Source: JASMHC01 sp964476515 (lineage in GTDB: Bacteria; Pseudomonadota; Alphaproteobacteria; Rhodobacterales; Rhodobacteraceae). From it: a DNA stretch of 14,932 nt. The DNA lies in NCBI GenBank assembly GCA_964476515.1, contig CAYZAY010000061.1, forward strand, positions 1 through 14,932. The letters are read 5' to 3'. Below, one piece after another: positions 14,538-14,932 of the stretch (the first letter of the stretch is position 1; the number at the start of each line of letters is the position of its first letter). The position numbers and the translations under genes are program-made. The notes under the pieces are model-generated. The model was given only the letters and a program-made list of their open reading frames with translations, was not told the origin of the DNA and did no database searches.

Positions 14538-14566
14538 TTGCAACTTAGATGATCAACACCTAGCAT
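14538..14566 (+). promoter_or_regulatory. Candidate sigma-70 promoter of the Ppx/GppA gene
   Basis: TTGCAA (14538-14543) and TAGCAT (14561-14566) are separated by 17 bases, each matching the consensus at four of six positions. They lie 33 bases before the ATG at 14599 in the divergent gap 14435-14598. This is a weak prediction by eye. I did not find a comparably spaced pair for the opposite operon. Confidence 0.3.
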
Positions 14567-14598
14567 ATCTATTAACTTGCAATGGAGGGCGTGACGTT

Positions 14599-14932
14599 AT
14601 GGCGCCCAAGCGTCCCGAAGGTGCGGGCGCTTTCCCGAAACCGGTTGAGAGCCCCGCGCCGAAACCGCCTGATCCAAGCACGCTTTATGCCGCGCTTGAT
14701 CTGGGCACGAACAGTTGCCGCATGCTGATTGCCCAACCGAAGGGCAGCCAGATTCATGTGGTGGACAGCTTTAGCAAGTCTGTCCAGCTTGGCTCCGGCC
14801 TTGAGACCACGGGACGTTTGTCGCGTGGATCCATGCGGCGCACGATTCAAGCGTTGCGCATCTGTCAGCAGAAGTTGAAGCGTCACAAGGTCAAACGCAT
14901 GCGTCTGGTGGCGACCGAAGCCTGTCGCCGCG
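14599..14932 (+). CDS. Ppx/GppA family exopolyphosphatase/ppGpp phosphohydrolase, 5' part only
   Basis: The frame opens at ATG 14599 with GGAGGG nine bases upstream and runs past the window end after 111 full codons, so only about a quarter to a third of the gene is present. A low-complexity Pro/Lys-rich stretch of about 28 residues precedes LYAALDLGTNSCRMLIAQP (29-47), the phosphate-binding loop of the Ppx/GppA branch of the actin-like ATPase fold. It continues with VDSFSKSVQLGSGLETTGRL and ends LVATEACRR, the conserved ATEACR motif. Ppx degrades polyphosphate and GppA converts pppGpp; the partial sequence does not discriminate. In alphaproteobacteria the gene often precedes rlmE (rrmJ), which would lie beyond the window. 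It is divergent from the one-carbon operon. Confidence 0.92.
   Translation, partial: MAPKRPEGAGAFPKPVESPAPKPPDPSTLYAALDLGTNSCRMLIAQPKGSQIHVVDSFSKSVQLGSGLETTGRLSRGSMRRTIQALRICQQKLKRHKVKRMRLVATEACRR

Noticed and set aside
14536..14582. ACTTGCAA present twice (14536-14543 and 14575-14582)
   Set aside because: Only an 8-mer with no other symmetry; chance recurrence is likely.
14435..14598. Possible SAM or SAH riboswitch leader before the PF13769-metF operon
   Set aside because: The minus-strand leader lacks the conserved cores of the SAM-II, SAH and SAM/SAH classes that I could recall, and no convincing pseudoknot was visible.
14572..14886. Minus-strand open frame of 104 codons near the right edge
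   Set aside because: Opposite the Ppx/GppA reading frame, which has the DLGTNSCR and ATEACR motifs and a good ribosome site.
1..14932. Mobile elements, CRISPR arrays, tRNA or rRNA genes, toxin-antitoxin or phage-defence genes
   Set aside because: No transposase, repeat-spacer pattern, cloverleaf sequence or recognisable defence domain was seen; all substantial open frames are accounted for by metabolic and regulatory genes.

Overview
The window looks like chromosomal DNA from an alphaproteobacterium of the Rhodobacteraceae (roseobacter type). This rests on gene content and protein style: a complete-looking phenylacetate oxygenase operon with paaR, a MetF-like protein next to a PF13769 'virulence factor' protein and a stand-alone pterin-binding methyltransferase, and a Glk-type glucokinase. 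Base composition by eye is moderate rather than very GC-rich, so a lower-GC marine lineage is plausible. The genus cannot be fixed from the sequence alone.

Positions 1-8,721 hold the phenylacetate (paa) catabolic locus in two convergent blocks. The plus-strand block is paaG-paaI-paaK-paaR (isomerase, thioesterase, CoA ligase, TetR repressor), tightly packed with overlapping or near-touching genes. The minus-strand block is paaJ-paaA-paaB-paaC-paaD-paaE, followed by an rluE-like pseudouridine synthase whose 3' end overlaps the 3' end of paaR. PaaK activates phenylacetate, PaaABC(D)E epoxidises the CoA ester, PaaG isomerises the epoxide to the oxepin, PaaJ does thiolysis later in the pathway, and PaaI rescues CoA. 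Palindromes of the form ACCG-N2-CGGT lie at the head of each block and are good candidates for PaaR operators. The striking feature is an in-frame amber codon in paaA. It removes the last 97 residues of the oxygenase alpha subunit, although the downstream frame is otherwise intact.

Positions 8,800-10,982 hold a divergent pair: a PAS-LuxR regulator on the minus strand and an acyl-CoA synthetase on the plus strand. Both intergenic flanks carry short symmetric or repeated motifs. Positions 11,002-11,967 encode a glucokinase, convergent with the synthetase, with a LacI-type operator-like palindrome in its leader.

Positions 12,052-14,434 are a minus-strand one-carbon operon (PF13769 small protein, MetF-like reductase, pterin-binding methyltransferase) ending in a clear intrinsic terminator. 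It resembles part of the split B12-dependent methionine synthase system known in roseobacters. A divergently transcribed Ppx/GppA phosphatase gene starts at 14,599 and runs off the window. No intergenic gap exceeds 300 bases. I saw no tRNA, rRNA, IS element, CRISPR array or prophage gene. I did not find a clearly new multi-gene system; the best leads are the paaA nonsense codon, the one-carbon trio and several candidate operators.
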